This document shows, in pieces, positions 1 through 10,100 of a DNA stretch of 64,000 nt; the stretch's first letter is position 1; each line of letters begins with the position of its first letter. Made by a program: the position numbers and the translations under genes. The notes beneath the pieces were generated by a model, which had not been told where the DNA came from, did not search any database, and saw nothing but the letters and a program-made list of their open reading frames with translations. Source of the DNA: Acetobacter ghanensis (GTDB taxonomy: Bacteria; Pseudomonadota; Alphaproteobacteria; Acetobacterales; Acetobacteraceae); assembly GCF_001499675.1 (NCBI RefSeq), contig NZ_LN609302.1:124001-188000 (forward strand), written 5' to 3'.

Positions 1-123
1 CAGGCATTGCACAACTTGTTGAATGGGGTGAATTGAACCGTCATGTCAAGTTATGCGTTAGGGATTGCCCCCACCTTTTTGGCACCGTCATCATACCGCA
101 ACACAAACCGTGGCCCATCCACC

Positions 124-876
124 CTAGAACGGTAGAACGTTGTCCAGAATCTGCTGCCCGTACCGGGGGGTCTGCTGCTTGGTCAACTGGCCACGCCCAC
201 CGTAGGAAATGCGGGCCTCGGCAATGCGGTCGTGGGTTACGGTGTTGTCTTCCAGAATATCCTGCGGGCGCACGACGCCGCTGACCATAAGCTGGCGCAG
301 CTCCCCGTTAATGCGCACTTCCTGACGAGCGACCACCACAAAGTTGCCGTTAGGCAACACCTGCGTAATGGTGCCAGCCAACGTAACCGTTACGGCTTCC
401 GTCCGGCGGATGGTCCCGGTCCCGGCGTTGGCGCTGGCGCTGCTCGTATTAAGCGCATCAGACTGGGTAATGTGCGAAAGCCCCTTACCCTTAAGCCCGA
501 ACAGGCTGGGAATACCAAAGTCTTCCGACCCGCTGGAGGAGGCGGAGGTATCGTTGGTAACGTCAGCCGTATCCGCAATTTCGACCTTAATGGTCAGCAG
601 GTCCCCAACCTGTGAGGCGCGCTGATCCTTGAAGAAGGCGCGGCTCCCCGGCCGCCACAGGCTACCAACTTCCGTAGGCGGCGCCTGAAGCGGCGGCATG
701 GGCATGGTAACGGGCCGGTAATCCGGCGTTTGCGTTGGGTCGGACGTACGGGTCATGCGCGGGGGATGCCCGATCTCGCTCATGTCAGCCAGTCCGGAGC
801 AGGAGGCAAGGCCCAGCAATCCGACCATAAGGGCGCCAGACAGACGGTGTTGGGTCAATAAGAGTCTCCAAGTCAT
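124..876 (-). CDS. flgH: FlgH, flagellar L-ring lipoprotein
   Basis: Encodes the 250-residue L-ring protein that forms the outer-membrane bushing around the flagellar rod. The N-terminus has a hydrophobic stretch ending in a lipobox (LASC, Cys26), so the mature protein should be a lipid-anchored outer-membrane protein. The FlgH core follows: the GSLWRPGSRAFFKDQRA region, then GDLLTIKVEI, a serine-rich linker, and the conserved C-terminal segment with NGNFVVVARQEVRINGE and GVVRPQDI. Length matches the family. It is the last gene of a leftward flgG-flgA-flgH set, 7 bases after flgA. No strong Shine-Dalgarno is seen before the ATG, so it may depend on translational coupling. Confidence 0.95.
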   Translation of the reverse strand: MTWRLLLTQHRLSGALMVGLLGLASCSGLADMSEIGHPPRMTRTSDPTQTPDYRPVTMPMPPLQAPPTEVGSLWRPGSRAFFKDQRASQVGDLLTIKVEIADTADVTNDTSASSSGSEDFGIPSLFGLKGKGLSHITQSDALNTSSASANAGTGTIRRTEAVTVTLAGTITQVLPNGNFVVVARQEVRINGELRQLMVSGVVRPQDILEDNTVTHDRIAEARISYGGRGQLTKQQTPRYGQQILDNVLPF

Positions 877-883
877 TCAGCAA

Positions 884-1906
884 CTACCGGGGGTAAGTGC
901 CGCCCTGCCCACCGGAGCGGGAGGACGAAGAGATGCGGCGCAAGGCATTGCCGTCCGATGGCATGGCACCGGAGGTGGTGTCCACCTCCATTTCGGACCC
1001 ATTAACAACCCGCCCGACCAGAATCATTTTACTGGCAAGATTGAGCGCATGGACATACTGGCCAGCCCCTCCATCCTCCAGCGCGCGCCCTGTGGCGGAC
1101 AGCCGCAGACCGGGCGAGGTATAGGTAAGCATGATGGGGTCACCCTTGTGCATGACAATTGTCCGCCGCAGGTCCCGCTCCAGAACAGGCTCATCCACCA
1201 TAACACTATGCAGGAGGGTCATACCCTCCACATCCGTATCCCCCGTATAGGCCCGCGCGGCCGCACGGCCGGTATAGGCGTCATCCACACGCACATCCGC
1301 CGCCGTAAGGACCGACCCGGCCGACAGCGCATGGGTATAGACCAGCACGCGCCGGGCCGCATGGACAATACCAGTCAGCAGGAACGAATCCTGCGTAATG
1401 TCCCCCAGCGGGTGGCTACGGTACACGGTGGCGGAAAAACGCCCACTCTTCTGATCCCAGTCCAGATCGGACATGACAACAGGCTTGGGGTCGTCTGCCG
1501 CAACCGTCATGGGGTGGAAGTCCCCCAGTTCGACCGTTACCGGGCCCTCACCCAGATCAGGCAGGTTCTGCTTGACCAGTTGAATAAAAAAGTCGCGGTC
1601 CAGCACGCGGCCAGCACGCGTTATGGTGGCCTGCGCCGTAGCGGACTGGTCCATCCAGTCCACACCATACTGGTCGGCAATGGCAATAAGCTGCCGCCCG
1701 CCAACCACAAAGCTGTTGCCGGGCAAGGGAGCTGGCCCCAGCACACGGTCCTGCCCCGGCTCCAGATCCATGAACAGGTCTGAAAGCCGGACCGAATCCG
1801 ACGTTACGGTTGTGGCCGTGCGCAGGGTTGCGGCAAAGGCCCCCATAGGCTGCAACACCGCAAGAACAGCAACCAGCACTGGCAGTATAGCTGCCCGCAG
1901 GGACAT
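884..1906 (-). CDS. flgA: FlgA, flagellar P-ring assembly chaperone
   Basis: Encodes a 340-residue periplasmic chaperone for P-ring (FlgI) assembly. A Sec signal peptide is visible (residues 1 to about 25, ending GAFA). The C-terminal half is the SAF/FlgA domain, recognisable by RRVLVYTHALSAGSVLTAADV, the later PVLERDLRRTIVMHKGDPIML, and SATGRALEDGGAGQYVHALNLASKMILVGRVVNGSEMEV (given here in pieces; residues about 195-320). It is longer than enteric FlgA because of an extra N-terminal region, which is common in alphaproteobacteria. It starts one base after the flgG stop codon and is followed by flgH, so the three are surely one operon. Confidence 0.92.
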   Translation of the reverse strand: MSLRAAILPVLVAVLAVLQPMGAFAATLRTATTVTSDSVRLSDLFMDLEPGQDRVLGPAPLPGNSFVVGGRQLIAIADQYGVDWMDQSATAQATITRAGRVLDRDFFIQLVKQNLPDLGEGPVTVELGDFHPMTVAADDPKPVVMSDLDWDQKSGRFSATVYRSHPLGDITQDSFLLTGIVHAARRVLVYTHALSAGSVLTAADVRVDDAYTGRAAARAYTGDTDVEGMTLLHSVMVDEPVLERDLRRTIVMHKGDPIMLTYTSPGLRLSATGRALEDGGAGQYVHALNLASKMILVGRVVNGSEMEVDTTSGAMPSDGNALRRISSSSRSGGQGGTYPR

Positions 1907-1907
1907 A

Positions 1908-2696
1908 TTATTTCAGATTCGTAAGCGTCTGAAGCATTTCATCAGAAGCGGTGATGACCTTACTGTTCATTTCATACGCGCGCTGTGCGGTAATCAGGTC
2001 CGTAATTTCGGTCACGACGTTAACGGCCGATTCTTCCAAAAAGCCCTGCCGAATATCACCAAAGCCCGTGCTCTGCGGCGTACCTGTAATGGGGTCGCCC
2101 GAGGAGGTGGTGGAGGTAAACAGGTTCTGCCCCATGGCGGCCAGACCGTTTTCGTTCTGGAAGGTTACGAGCTGGATCTGCCCGGCAACCTGCGCGGTGG
2201 TCTGGCCGGACAGGGTGTACTGCACCTGCCCGCTCTGATCGACCGTGATGTTTTCCGCGTTGTTCGGCAGCGAAATATCGGGGCTGAGCGGATAACCGTC
2301 AGCCGTCACGATGGTCCCGTCGTTAGAGAGCGAGAACGTACCGTCACGCGTGTAAGCGTATTCACCCGATGGCAGGGTCACGCGGAAGTAGCCGCGCCCT
2401 TCAATGGCCAGATCGAGCGCATTGCCCGTCTGCTCCAAAGTGCCCTGCTCGTTAATGCGGTAAATACCTGCGGTACGAACACCAAGACCCACCTGCGCAC
2501 CGGACGGAACAAGGTCCCCGGTGTCCGAGCTCATGGTCCCCGCGCGGCGCATGTCCTGATAGATAAGATCCTGAAACTCCGCCCGACGCCGCTTGTAGCC
2601 TGTGGTCGTCATGTTGGCGATGTTGTGGGAAATCGTCTCGACGTTCGTCGTCTGGGCCTGCATGCCCGTCGCGGCGATATCAAGGGAACGCATCAT
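1908..2696 (-). CDS. flgG: FlgG, flagellar distal rod protein
   Basis: Encodes the 262-residue distal rod protein of the flagellar basal body, exported by the flagellar type III apparatus, so no cleavable signal peptide is expected or seen. The N-terminus MRSLDIAATGMQAQ followed by NIANMTTTGYKRRRAEF is the flagellar rod/hook N-domain. The central part has GRGYFRVTLPSGEYAYTRDG, and the C-terminus carries the FlgG signature LEESAVNVVTEITDLI and AQRAYEMNSKVI. It is the first gene of the leftward operon and is transcribed divergently from flgF, its usual upstream neighbour. Confidence 0.96.
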   Translation of the reverse strand: MMRSLDIAATGMQAQTTNVETISHNIANMTTTGYKRRRAEFQDLIYQDMRRAGTMSSDTGDLVPSGAQVGLGVRTAGIYRINEQGTLEQTGNALDLAIEGRGYFRVTLPSGEYAYTRDGTFSLSNDGTIVTADGYPLSPDISLPNNAENITVDQSGQVQYTLSGQTTAQVAGQIQLVTFQNENGLAAMGQNLFTSTTSSGDPITGTPQSTGFGDIRQGFLEESAVNVVTEITDLITAQRAYEMNSKVITASDEMLQTLTNLK

Positions 2697-3050
2697 AGGA
2701 TGACAAGCCTCCGGGTGTGCCTTGCGCCATGCTCACCCCGACAGCGCAGGATGATGGGGCATGGTCGGGAAATTACATGGCCGTACGCACAGTCAGCAAC
2801 TGCCACACCATGTATTGCTCAAAACAGGTAAGACGACAGCATGGCCATTGCAAGAGGTTTTGTCTGGCCAATTCCTTACCACTTATACATTAAGCCACGT
2901 TTTGTTGTATATGCCACACATCCACTGTTGCTGTATTATGGTCAATCCAATAGATTTCTGGCACGCAAGACCATGTTCAGGCCGCATGATTCGGGGCCTG
3001 TAAGCCCCTGCACGACCCCCGTTGCATCCATCCGCCGGAGTTAGAAACCT
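2697..3050. other. Intergenic region between divergent flgG and flgF
   Basis: These 354 bases hold no convincing gene. They must carry promoters for the leftward flgGAH operon and rightward flgF. The middle (about 2840-2960) is clearly more AT-rich than the flanking coding DNA. I found no sigma-54 or sigma-28 promoter with both elements correctly spaced. A TGGCACG at 2959-2965 looks like a sigma-54 -24 element but lacks the GC at -12. The flgF ribosome binding site is GGAG about 9 bases before its ATG. Confidence 0.5.
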
Positions 3051-3797
3051 ATGGACAACACGACTTATATCGCCTTGTCCCGCATCACCGCGCTGACGCA
3101 TGACCTTGAAGTCACGACCAACAATCTGGCCAACGCCAACACTACGGGCTTCAAATCCTCACGCGAGCTGTTTTCTGACTACATCGTCAAACAGAAGGAC
3201 ATCCACGGCCTGCCCGGTGGCCAGACGGAAGCCTACACGCAGGACCGCGCCACGTACCAGAACCACGAGCAGGGTCCGTTGCGCCAGACCGGAAACCTGA
3301 CCGACTTTGCCATTAATGGTGAAGGATTTTTTGCCGTGCAGACCACGCAGGGCGTGCGGCTGACGCGCAACGGCCAGTTCCAGCGCCGTTCCGATGGCAC
3401 CATTGTGGATATTAACGGCAACCCCGTGCTGGACCGCTTCCAGCGTCCCATCGTTATCCCGCGGGAGGACGATGTGCTGTCCGTTGCGTCCGACGGCACC
3501 ATTTCCACGCAGGATGGGGCCATTGGCACCTTTGACCTGATGACGGTGGACAACCTGAACACGCTCCAGCCCGAGGGCAGCTACCTGCTCAAGCCCACAA
3601 CCCGCACACGGGTTCTGCCGCACAAGGAAATCCGGCAGGGAATGCTGGAGAGCAGCAACGTCAACGCCATTACGGAAACCACCCGCATGGTGGAAATCCA
3701 GCGTGACTATGACCTGAACTTCCAGCTTGTGCAGACCGAATCCACCCGCCGCAGCAATGCGATCGAGAAAATTACGCAAGACCCAAGCAGCAGCTAA
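3051..3797 (+). CDS. flgF: FlgF, flagellar proximal rod protein
   Basis: Encodes a 248-residue rod protein of the flagellar basal body. The N-terminal rod domain has LEVTTNNLANANTTGFKSSR, then GNLTDFAINGEGFFAVQTTQG, where the FlgF/FlgG core motif GEGFFAV is clear. The C-terminal rod domain has IRQGMLESSNVNAITETTRM, which distinguishes this family from FlgK and FlgL. It is shorter than and distinct from the FlgG in this window. It is oriented away from flgG, unlike the usual co-directional flgF-flgG order. A good GGAG ribosome binding site precedes the ATG. Confidence 0.93.
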   Translation: MDNTTYIALSRITALTHDLEVTTNNLANANTTGFKSSRELFSDYIVKQKDIHGLPGGQTEAYTQDRATYQNHEQGPLRQTGNLTDFAINGEGFFAVQTTQGVRLTRNGQFQRRSDGTIVDINGNPVLDRFQRPIVIPREDDVLSVASDGTISTQDGAIGTFDLMTVDNLNTLQPEGSYLLKPTTRTRVLPHKEIRQGMLESSNVNAITETTRMVEIQRDYDLNFQLVQTESTRRSNAIEKITQDPSSS

Positions 3798-3942
3798 CGC
3801 GGCAGGCACGCCTTAAACTTTTGCAGGCCGCGTTAACCTTCTAAAAACCAATGCGGCATAAGACTTCTTTAACTGCCGCCTCTTGGCTGCTATCTTTTAC
3901 CCTCTTTTCGTAACAGGCCGTGACGGACGGGCGAGGAACACA

Positions 3943-5496
3943 ATGGACCTAGGATCAGCTCTATCAATAGCCTCGAGCGGGCTGAACGGGATTGAATACC
4001 AGTACTCCGTCATTTCCCAGAACGTCGCCAACTCCAGCACCGCAGGCTATGCCAGCGAAACGGCCAGTGTAACCTCCGCTGTTGCAGGCAATCAGGGCAC
4101 GGGCGTGCGTATTGGGCAGACGGTGGTCAATGTCAGCCCCTACCTGCAATCCTCGCTGTACACCCAGAACGCCAAAGTTGCCGCCCTGACCGCGTCCAGC
4201 AACTCGCTCGCAGCCGTTGAATCCGTACAGGGGTCCACCTCCTCGGATTCCGGCTCGACCGAAACCCTGTCCGACCAGTTGGGCAACGTGCAGACCGCAC
4301 TGACCTCCCTGACATCCACCCCGCTGGAAAGTTCGGCTCAGACGGCAGTCATTACAGCCGCAACGTCCCTTACGGACACCATCCACACCCTGTCCTCCAC
4401 CTATGCGCAGGAACGGCAGACGGCGGAAGACACCATTGTGTCCACCGTGTCCACCATCAACCAAGACCTGACGCAGATCGGCCAGCTTTCCAAGCAGATC
4501 ATGGCGCTGAAGGCCGTTGGCACCGATACGTCCAGCCTTGAAAACAGCCGCCTTGAGGTCATGAACGACCTCTCTTCTCAGGTCGGCGTCAAGTTTACCG
4601 AAACCTCCAAAGGGGACATGCTTGTCACCACCGAGGATGGCACCTCCCTGCCAACCCGGCCGGATCAGGTTGGCCTGAGCGACAGCTCCGTTACCCTGCC
4701 CAGCAACACGTGGCCGCTTTCCGCCACGGGTGGCAGCAGCACGGCCAACACCACCCTGACCGACTCCATGTACTACAAGGCGGGGGATTCGGATTCCGCC
4801 ATTGCGGGCATTACGGTTGCGGATGGCAAAACCACCACGGGTACGGATATTACCTCCGACCTGACCAGTGGCACGCTTGGCGCCAACATTACCCTGCGGG
4901 ACACAACCTACCCCACAATGCAGGCGCAGCTTGATTCGTTCTCTGCAACGCTCATCAACCGCTTCAGCGCTGCGGGCATGTCCCTGTTCACCAGTTCCTC
5001 GGGCAGCAGCACGATTGATACGTCAACCGGCTCCTCGCTCACGGGGCTGTCCGATGGTATTCAGGTTAGCTCCTCCTACTCGGACGATCCGTCCACCCTC
5101 GCCCCCAGTGGCAGCGTGACGCTGATTAGCGACGTACTGAGCACGACCTTTGGCACCTCCTCCGACGATGTCAGCGGTTCTCTGGCTGCCCCCACAACCG
5201 GGCTGGGCGCAAGTGGCACCCTGTCCACCGGGTATAGCGGCACGCAGGGGCTGGTGGCCCTTGCCTCCGCGCTGACATCCGATCAGGGGGCCACCATCAG
5301 CACGGCCTCCACCAACCTGACATACGCCTCGGCGGTGCAGACAACGATCAGCTCCAAGGTCACCAACGTCTCTGGCGTGGACGTTAATACCGAGATGGCC
5401 AAAATCGTTGCCCTGCAAAACGCCTATACGGCTAATGCCAAGATTATCTCATCCGTTCAGACGATGTTCACCGCGCTTCTTGACGCCATCAACTGA
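3943..5496 (+). CDS. flgK: FlgK, flagellar hook-associated protein 1
   Basis: Encodes a 517-residue hook-filament junction protein. I chose the ATG at 3943 (MDLGSALSIASSGLNG) because it has a GCGAGGA ribosome binding site and gives the standard FlgK N-terminus with ISQNVANSSTAGYASE; an in-frame upstream ATG at 3883 would add about 20 unlikely residues. The middle is unusually rich in Ser and Thr with little identifiable structure. The C-terminus (VNTEMAKIVALQNAYTANAK, then SSVQTMFTALLDAIN) is the family signature. It is slightly shorter than enteric FlgK. flgL follows after 25 bases, so they are probably co-transcribed. Confidence 0.92.
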   Translation: MDLGSALSIASSGLNGIEYQYSVISQNVANSSTAGYASETASVTSAVAGNQGTGVRIGQTVVNVSPYLQSSLYTQNAKVAALTASSNSLAAVESVQGSTSSDSGSTETLSDQLGNVQTALTSLTSTPLESSAQTAVITAATSLTDTIHTLSSTYAQERQTAEDTIVSTVSTINQDLTQIGQLSKQIMALKAVGTDTSSLENSRLEVMNDLSSQVGVKFTETSKGDMLVTTEDGTSLPTRPDQVGLSDSSVTLPSNTWPLSATGGSSTANTTLTDSMYYKAGDSDSAIAGITVADGKTTTGTDITSDLTSGTLGANITLRDTTYPTMQAQLDSFSATLINRFSAAGMSLFTSSSGSSTIDTSTGSSLTGLSDGIQVSSSYSDDPSTLAPSGSVTLISDVLSTTFGTSSDDVSGSLAAPTTGLGASGTLSTGYSGTQGLVALASALTSDQGATISTASTNLTYASAVQTTISSKVTNVSGVDVNTEMAKIVALQNAYTANAKIISSVQTMFTALLDAIN

Positions 5497-5521
5497 TCTT
5501 AAGATAGGGAGACAGACTTAA

Positions 5522-6622
5522 ATGAGCACTTCTATCGGACAGTATGGCGCAAGTGCAGCAAGCCTGATTCTGGCAGCAGGCGTGCAGCAGTTGACGGATA
5601 CCCAGACCACTCTGGCCTGGCAGACTTCCAACGACGGCATTATTTCCGACACCTACGCAGGTCTTGGCACGGCACGCTCCAGCGTGTTCCAGCTCACGCC
5701 CAAGATCACGCAGGTTCAGTCCTGGCAGTCCAACATTACCAACGCCCAGAACAGCCTGAGCGTGACATCGACAGCGCTTGAGCAGATTGTCTCCCTTGCC
5801 CAGACCATGGCCGCGAACCTGCTGAGCATTTCGGGCACAACGGAAGCCTCCACCGTGTCCACCACGGCCTCGGAAGCCTCCAGCACGCTGGATCAGATTG
5901 CCACGGCGCTGAACACCTCCACGGGGTCCAGCTATGTGTTCGCCGGGCAGGACTCCACCGAGGCACCTATTCAGGACCCGTCCGATGTGTCCACCGGTTC
6001 GCTCAGCACCACCATCGCCAACGCGCTGAGCACCCTGAGCTCCGGCGGCAGCGTGAGCGATGTGCTGACAGCAGCTACCGAGGCCATGAATTCAGACACC
6101 ACCCTGTTCTCCTCTACCATCTCTACGGCGTCATCTGATGGGACGGCCTCCCTCACTTTGGCGAACAGCCAGCAGACCAGCACCGTTACGGGGGATAGCA
6201 CCTCCACCACGTATGGTATTGTGGCCACACAGGGCAGCACGTCGGATGTCTCCGACACCTCGACCGGCTCCCCCATCAAAGACCTGATTCGGGATATGAT
6301 GCTGATTTCGGGCATGAGCGGCATGTCTTCCAGCAGCACGGGCTATTCCGACCTTGTCACCCAGTTGCATACGTCTTTGGTCAACACGACCAACCAGATC
6401 ATCAACATGGAAACAACGGTTGGCGCGCAGCAGAATGCCCTGACCACCCGCTCCACCCTGCTGACCAACACGACAACAGCGTTGGAAACCCAGCTTTCCA
6501 ACGCCCGCACGACCGATATTGCAACCGTTGCTGTCCAGACCACCAACGTGCAGGACAGCCTGAAGGCATCCTTCATCCTGATCTCGGACATGAAGGATAT
6601 GACTCTGGCCAACTATATCTAA
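5522..6622 (+). CDS. flgL: FlgL, flagellar hook-associated protein 3
   Basis: Encodes a 366-residue flagellin-like junction protein that joins the hook-filament zone to flagellin. The N-terminal half contains the helical flagellin-type segment with IVSLAQTMAANLLS and a GSSYVFAGQDSTEAPI motif that matches the YLFaGt motif of FlgL. The C-terminal helix is rich in Thr and Asn (LTNTTTALETQLSNARTTD). Ribosome binding site GGGAGA lies upstream of the ATG. It is followed at once by a strong terminator, so this is the end of the rightward flagellar transcription unit. Confidence 0.88.
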   Translation: MSTSIGQYGASAASLILAAGVQQLTDTQTTLAWQTSNDGIISDTYAGLGTARSSVFQLTPKITQVQSWQSNITNAQNSLSVTSTALEQIVSLAQTMAANLLSISGTTEASTVSTTASEASSTLDQIATALNTSTGSSYVFAGQDSTEAPIQDPSDVSTGSLSTTIANALSTLSSGGSVSDVLTAATEAMNSDTTLFSSTISTASSDGTASLTLANSQQTSTVTGDSTSTTYGIVATQGSTSDVSDTSTGSPIKDLIRDMMLISGMSGMSSSSTGYSDLVTQLHTSLVNTTNQIINMETTVGAQQNALTTRSTLLTNTTTALETQLSNARTTDIATVAVQTTNVQDSLKASFILISDMKDMTLANYI

Positions 6623-6655
6623 CCCAGAGTCTGGGCCACCTTTACGCATTCTGGA

Positions 6656-6691
6656 ACAGCCTGCTGGCCTCTGCCATCAGGCTGTTTTTTT
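6656..6691 (+). terminator. Rho-independent terminator after flgL
   Basis: ACAGCCTG (6656-6663) pairs with CAGGCTGT (6678-6685) and is followed directly by a run of T. It ends the flgK-flgL transcript. Confidence 0.85.
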
Positions 6692-7127
6692 ATGGTTGCA
6701 GCGCGTAAAAAGACGACAGAAAGACCGAAGATTTAAGCTGGCTCTTGTACGCCTTCACCAGTTCGGGGGGGCATACCACCACCATAACATCCAGCGGCTC
6801 CCCACCATTGCGCACCCGGCTTTGTGCCTGCGCTAACAAAAACTGGTCCAGCCCGCCGCGCCCCACGCAGCACAGGCAATGCCCACCGTGGGCGGTTCCA
6901 TCCTCCTCAACCCCATGCCACTCCAACGCGCAACGCCACCCGGCCATTTGCGCAAGGTCGGGCTTTGGCCCGGCAAACACCACACCACCTGCGTTCTGCC
7001 ACTCCGGCCCCTGTGGCGCATGATCCAGCACAAAAAGCGGCACGCGCCCCCCTGCTTTTGCGGTGGAACACGCATGGCGGTGGACAGTGTTGCCTCTGTC
7101 TGGAATAAGGATGTGGCTTTGGCCCAT
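6690..7127 (-). CDS. Hypothetical protein with CobW-like CxCC motif, possibly frameshifted
   Basis: The frame from 7127 encodes 145 residues. Its middle and end look like real protein. The segment GHCLCCVGRGGLDQFL, followed by PLDVMVVVCPPEL, weakly resembles the CxCC metal-site region of CobW/COG0523 GTPases, but there is no P-loop, so this is only a resemblance. The N-terminal 25 residues in this frame look like random sequence. In contrast, the -1 frame upstream, open from an ATG at 7177, gives a more protein-like start (EWAKATSLFQTEATLSTAM) and would join this frame if the C6 run at 7047-7052 had seven bases. The gene is divergent from metH. Function is unknown. Confidence 0.42.
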   Translation of the reverse strand: MGQSHILIPDRGNTVHRHACSTAKAGGRVPLFVLDHAPQGPEWQNAGGVVFAGPKPDLAQMAGWRCALEWHGVEEDGTAHGGHCLCCVGRGGLDQFLLAQAQSRVRNGGEPLDVMVVVCPPELVKAYKSQLKSSVFLSSFYALQP

Positions 7128-7175
7128 TCCTGCGGCTGAGGCTTGTCCTCCCCACTATTCCGGTCTTGTGCTGTC

Positions 7176-10100
7176 ATGTCTTCTCGTCTGCCGCTTCTTG
7201 ATGCCCTGCGTGATCAGGTTCTGCTCTGTGATGGAGGGATGGGCTCCCGCATCCAGATGTTGGACCTTGATGTCCAGCGTGACTACTGGGGACAGGAAAA
7301 CTGCACCGAAGTCCTGACCCTGTCACGCCCTGAACTGATCCGTGAGATCCACCGCGGCTATTTTGAGGCCGGGGCGGACATGGTGGAAACCAATACGTTT
7401 GGTGCCTCCCCCATTACACTGGGTGAATTCGGGCTAACAGACCGCACGCGTGAGATTAACCGCGCCTCCGCCATTTTGGCGCGTGAGGCAGCGGATAGCT
7501 TTGCCGATGGCCGCCACCGCTACGTGCTGGGGTCCATGGGGCCGGGCACCAAGCTGCCCTCCCTTGGCAATATTGATTACGACACCCTTGAAGCCGCTCT
7601 GGCCGAGCAGACCCGTGGCCTGATTGAAGGCGGCGTGGACGCGGTGTTGATTGAAACCTGCCAGGACACGCTCCAGATCAAAGCGGCCGTGAATGGCGTA
7701 AAAATTGCGCGGGCTGAAGCGGGCGTCAAACTCCCCATTTTTGTGCAGGTTACGGTAGAAACCACGGGCACCCTGCTGGTTGGCCCGGACATTGCCGCTG
7801 CCGCCACGGTTATTAACGCGCTGGATGTGGACCTGCTGGGCCTGAACTGCGCCACCGGCCCGCAGGAAATGGCAGAACATGTGCGCTGGCTGGCCGAAAA
7901 CTGGCCCCGCCTGATTTCCGTCCTGCCCAATGCGGGCCTGCCCGAACTGGTGGACGGCAAGACGCACTACCCCCTCAGCCCCGAAGACATGGCCACATGG
8001 GTCGAGCGCTTTGTGCAGGAAGACGGCATTAACATGACCGGCGGGTGCTGTGGCACCTCCACCCCGCACATTGCCGCGCTAGACGCCATGCTGCGCCGCC
8101 GGGCGGAAGCCACAGGCCGCCACCGCCCTGCCCCTGTTGCACGCACGGCCGTATGGGTGCCCTCCGTCGCCAGCCTGTACTCACAGGTGCCCCTGCGGCA
8201 GGAAAACGCCTATTTCTCCATCGGGGAACGCTGCAACGCCAACGGCTCCAAAAAGTGGCGCGAACTGCAGGAAGCGCACGACTGGGATGGCTGCGTAACC
8301 GTAGGCCGCGAACAGCTGCGCGAAGGCTCCAACGCGCTGGACATCTGCACCGCCTTTGTGGGCCGCAACGAGCGGGAGGAAATGGATGAGGTGATCAAGC
8401 GCTTCACCTCCTCCGTAAACGCCCCGCTGGTGATCGATTCGACCGAAACACCGGTCATTGAGGCCGCACTCAAGCTGCATGGCGGCAAGCCCATCATCAA
8501 CTCCATCAACTTTGAAGATGGTGAAGGCCCGGCAGCAGACCGGCTGACACTGGCGCGCAAATTTGGCGCAGCCGTTGTGGCGCTGACCATTGATGAAGAC
8601 GGCATGGCCCGCAAGCCCGAGGACAAGCTGCGTATTGCCAGCCGTCTGGTGGACTTTGCCTGCAACAAATACGGCCTGCCCCAGTCCGATCTGATGATCG
8701 ACCCGCTGACCTTCACCATCGCCACCGGGGCGGAGGATGACCGCAAGCTGGGCCAGTGGACGCTGGAAGGCATCCGCATGATCCATGAGGCCTTCCCCGA
8801 TATCCAGATCGTGCTGGGCCTGTCCAACATCTCCTTCGGGCTTAACCCTGCGGCCCGCGCGGTGCTGAACTCGGTTTACCTCGACCACGCCATTAAGGCG
8901 GGTATGACGGCGGCCATTGTGCATGTCTCCAAAATCCGCCCGCTGCACCTGATCGCCCCCGAGGAAGTCAAGGTCGCCGAAGACCTGATCTTTGACCGCC
9001 GGACAGATGGGTACGACCCCCTGCAAGCCCTGCTGGCCATGTTCGCAGACCGCAAGGCGTCCGATGCCGTTAAGCGCAAACAAGCCGAAACAGCGGAAGA
9101 ACGCCTGAAAGACCGTATTGTGGATGGCGACCGCAAGGGGCTGGAAGCCGACCTTGAGGAAGCCATGCAGACCATGGCCCCGCTGGACATCATCAACACC
9201 GTGCTGCTGGACGGCATGAAGGTGGTGGGCGAGCTGTTTGGCGCGGGCAAAATGCAGCTCCCCTTCGTGCTTCAGTCCGCTGAAACCATGAAGGCCGCCG
9301 TGGCATGGCTTGAACCGCACATGGAGCGGGCCGAGGGCCAGCAGCGCGGTACCATTGTGCTGGCCACCGTTAAGGGCGATGTGCACGACATTGGCAAAAA
9401 CCTTGTGGACATCATCCTGACCAACAACGGCTACCGTGTGGTCAACCTTGGCATCAAGGTGCCTGTGGCCGACATGATCGACGCCGCCCGCAAGGAAAAA
9501 GCGGACGCCATTGGCATGTCCGGCCTGCTGGTGAAGTCCACCGTGATCATGCGCGAAAATCTGGAAGAAATTGCCCGCGCAGGGCTGGATACGCCCGTTC
9601 TGCTGGGTGGCGCCGCGCTAACCCGCAATTATGTGGAAGAAGACTGCGTGGCCGCCTATGCCCCCACCGGGCGCGTGGCCTATGCGCGCGATGCGTTTGA
9701 CGGCCTGACCCTGATGGACCAGATCGCCCAGAACGGGTTTGACGGGTATCTGGCCGCCATTCAGAAACGGCGGGAAGGCAAGGCCACCCGCAAAAACGCC
9801 CGTACGCCAGAAGCAGCGGAAACACGCGGTTACGGCCCCGTGGACAAAGCCGAGGTGCGCATCCGCCGCGAACGCCTGACGGCGGACGAACCCCGCCTGA
9901 CGCCCCCCTTCTGGGGTGCAAAGGTACTGGAAGCCACGCCCGAGGCCATTCTGCCATTCCTGAACGAACGCGCGCTCTACCAGTTCCAGTGGGGGTTCCG
10001 TAAACAGGGCCGCTCTTTGGATGATTTTCTGGTCTGGGCGCGGCAGGAGCTGCGGCCCATTCTGCAACGTATGCTCAAGCTGGCGGCGGATGAGCAGATC

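Noticed and set aside
1-123. Start of another leftward gene (ATG at 44, MTVQFTPFNK)
   Set aside because: Only about 14 codons are in the window and no ribosome binding site is visible; cannot be supported.
2959-2983. Sigma-54 promoter upstream of flgF
   Set aside because: TGGCACG is present but the GC at -12 is not at the required distance.
7128-7175. Cobalamin or SAM riboswitch upstream of metH
   Set aside because: The gap is too short and shows no riboswitch core motif.
8181-9386. 401-codon open frame antisense to metH
   Set aside because: Shadow of metH, with no recognisable domain.
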